Source of the DNA: Acidobacteriaceae bacterium
Lineage (GTDB): Bacteria > Acidobacteriota > Terriglobia > Terriglobales > Acidobacteriaceae
DNA length: 64,000 nucleotides
NCBI GenBank assembly: GCA_025462885.1
Contig: JAOAPN010000016.1
Span: forward strand, 1-64,000
Reading direction: 5' to 3'
The notes beneath the pieces were generated by a model, which saw only the letters and a list, made by a program, of their open reading frames with translations, did no database searches and was not told the DNA's origin. Positions within the stretch are counted from its first letter, which is position 1. The number at the start of each line of letters is the position of its first letter. A program made the translations under genes and the position numbers. Positions 63,579-64,000 of this stretch are shown here, piece after piece.

Positions 63579-64000
63579 CTATGTACTCTGGATCGCTTCT
63601 GCCACCTCATCGACACCGCTGAGGACGCGCAGTTCGATGTTGAATTCAGTGCGCTCGCCGGGAGCCAGGGTTTGCAGAGTACCGCGGGTACGCTCTGCGG
63701 CGCGGCCCAGGGAGCGGCAGTTGCCGGGCTCGAGGCCAAGGACAAAGTGGTTTGTGCCGGTCATTTTCCATTGGGTGAACTCAGGCATGGCGGCTGCGTC
63801 GTAGTTGAGTGCGATGGCGAAGTCCGGCTGCTGCGTATCGCTGACCAGGACGACGGTAACGCGGCCTTTGTCGTCGGGCTTCATTTGATGGAAGTAGACT
63901 CGTTCGTCTGTGCCCTGGATCGGTGCTTCAAAGCCATCCCACTGGGCCTTTGATTTGGCCGCGTGGTCCGTGGCTGGCTCCTGCGAAAGCGATGGGGCGT
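63579..64000 (-). CDS. aldose-1-epimerase-like protein (DUF4432 type), partial
   Basis: The C-terminal ~140 residues of a protein that continues beyond the window. QWDGFEAPIQGTDERVYFHQ, EFTQWKMTGTNHFVLGLEPG and LAPGERTEFNIELRVL fit the DUF4432 group of galactose-mutarotase-fold proteins, often found near sugar uptake or uronic-acid genes. It would act on the anomeric centre of a sugar, but no catalytic His is in the visible part. It converges on the ABC operon. Confidence 0.75.
   Translation of the reverse strand, partial: APSLSQEPATDHAAKSKAQWDGFEAPIQGTDERVYFHQMKPDDKGRVTVVLVSDTQQPDFAIALNYDAAAMPEFTQWKMTGTNHFVLGLEPGNCRSLGRAAERTRGTLQTLAPGERTEFNIELRVLSGVDEVAEAIQST

Overview
The window looks like a chromosomal piece of an acidobacterium (Acidobacteriota, probably class Terriglobia). 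This rests on family content: two Oar-like TonB-dependent receptors with a carboxypeptidase-like N-domain, a VWFA-related protein of the acidobacterial type, quinoprotein beta-propellers, many Tat-exported sugar enzymes, DUF1080 and DUF3606 proteins, and GC-rich, tightly packed genes. No rRNA, tRNA, transposase, phage gene or CRISPR array was seen.

1-21 kb is mostly housekeeping and isolated metabolic genes: the end of a broken clan-A glycoside hydrolase, type II NADH dehydrogenase, a frameshifted gene, thioredoxin reductase, a secreted protein without a canonical start codon, YggS/YggU, a GH28 polygalacturonase, an M2 dipeptidyl carboxypeptidase, a HigBA-like toxin-antitoxin pair with a clear operator, a VWFA-like protein, tandem aldo/keto reductases, a metallo-beta-lactamase-fold hydrolase, a BrkB-type membrane protein, a 1-Cys peroxiredoxin, an esterase and an EamA transporter.

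21.4-38.3 kb is a sugar-oxidation region. Three operons surround a ROK regulator. The first is DUF1080 hydrolase - Gfo/Idh/MocA dehydrogenase - sugar isomerase. The second is TonB receptor - Tat isomerase - dihaem cytochrome c - quinoprotein. The third is Tat isomerase - Tat Gfo/Idh/MocA - quinoprotein with a cytochrome domain. Family by family this resembles a keto-glycoside (oxidise, eliminate, hydrolyse) route for breaking glycosides, here with several steps apparently periplasmic and coupled to cytochromes. This is the best candidate for an incompletely described system in the window.

38.6-44.7 kb holds a VanX-like dipeptidase, a complete Rsb-type partner-switching module (phosphatase, kinase, antagonist), a PEP-CTERM secreted protein, a 115-bp palindromic element and a membrane-bound SpoIIE-type phosphatase. 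45-53.6 kb is one respiratory operon: caa3 oxidase subunits II, I, III, a membrane protein, a dihaem cytochrome, Rieske protein, a cytochrome b fused to cytochrome c, and CtaG. A convergent gene encodes a cytochrome c fused to a helix-hairpin-helix domain.

54-64 kb is a sugar-uptake regulon: a second TonB receptor, a LacI-family regulator, a two-domain sugar ABC ATPase, a permease, and a permease fused to its own substrate-binding protein, followed by an aldose-epimerase-like gene cut by the window end. Two identical perfect palindromes (TGAGACGTCTCA), each just downstream of a promoter-like sequence, tie the receptor and the importer to the LacI regulator.

Several palindromic or repeated elements sit in gaps between convergent gene ends. 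By eye, the + strand is C-rich at the left, independent of gene direction, and G-rich at the right end.
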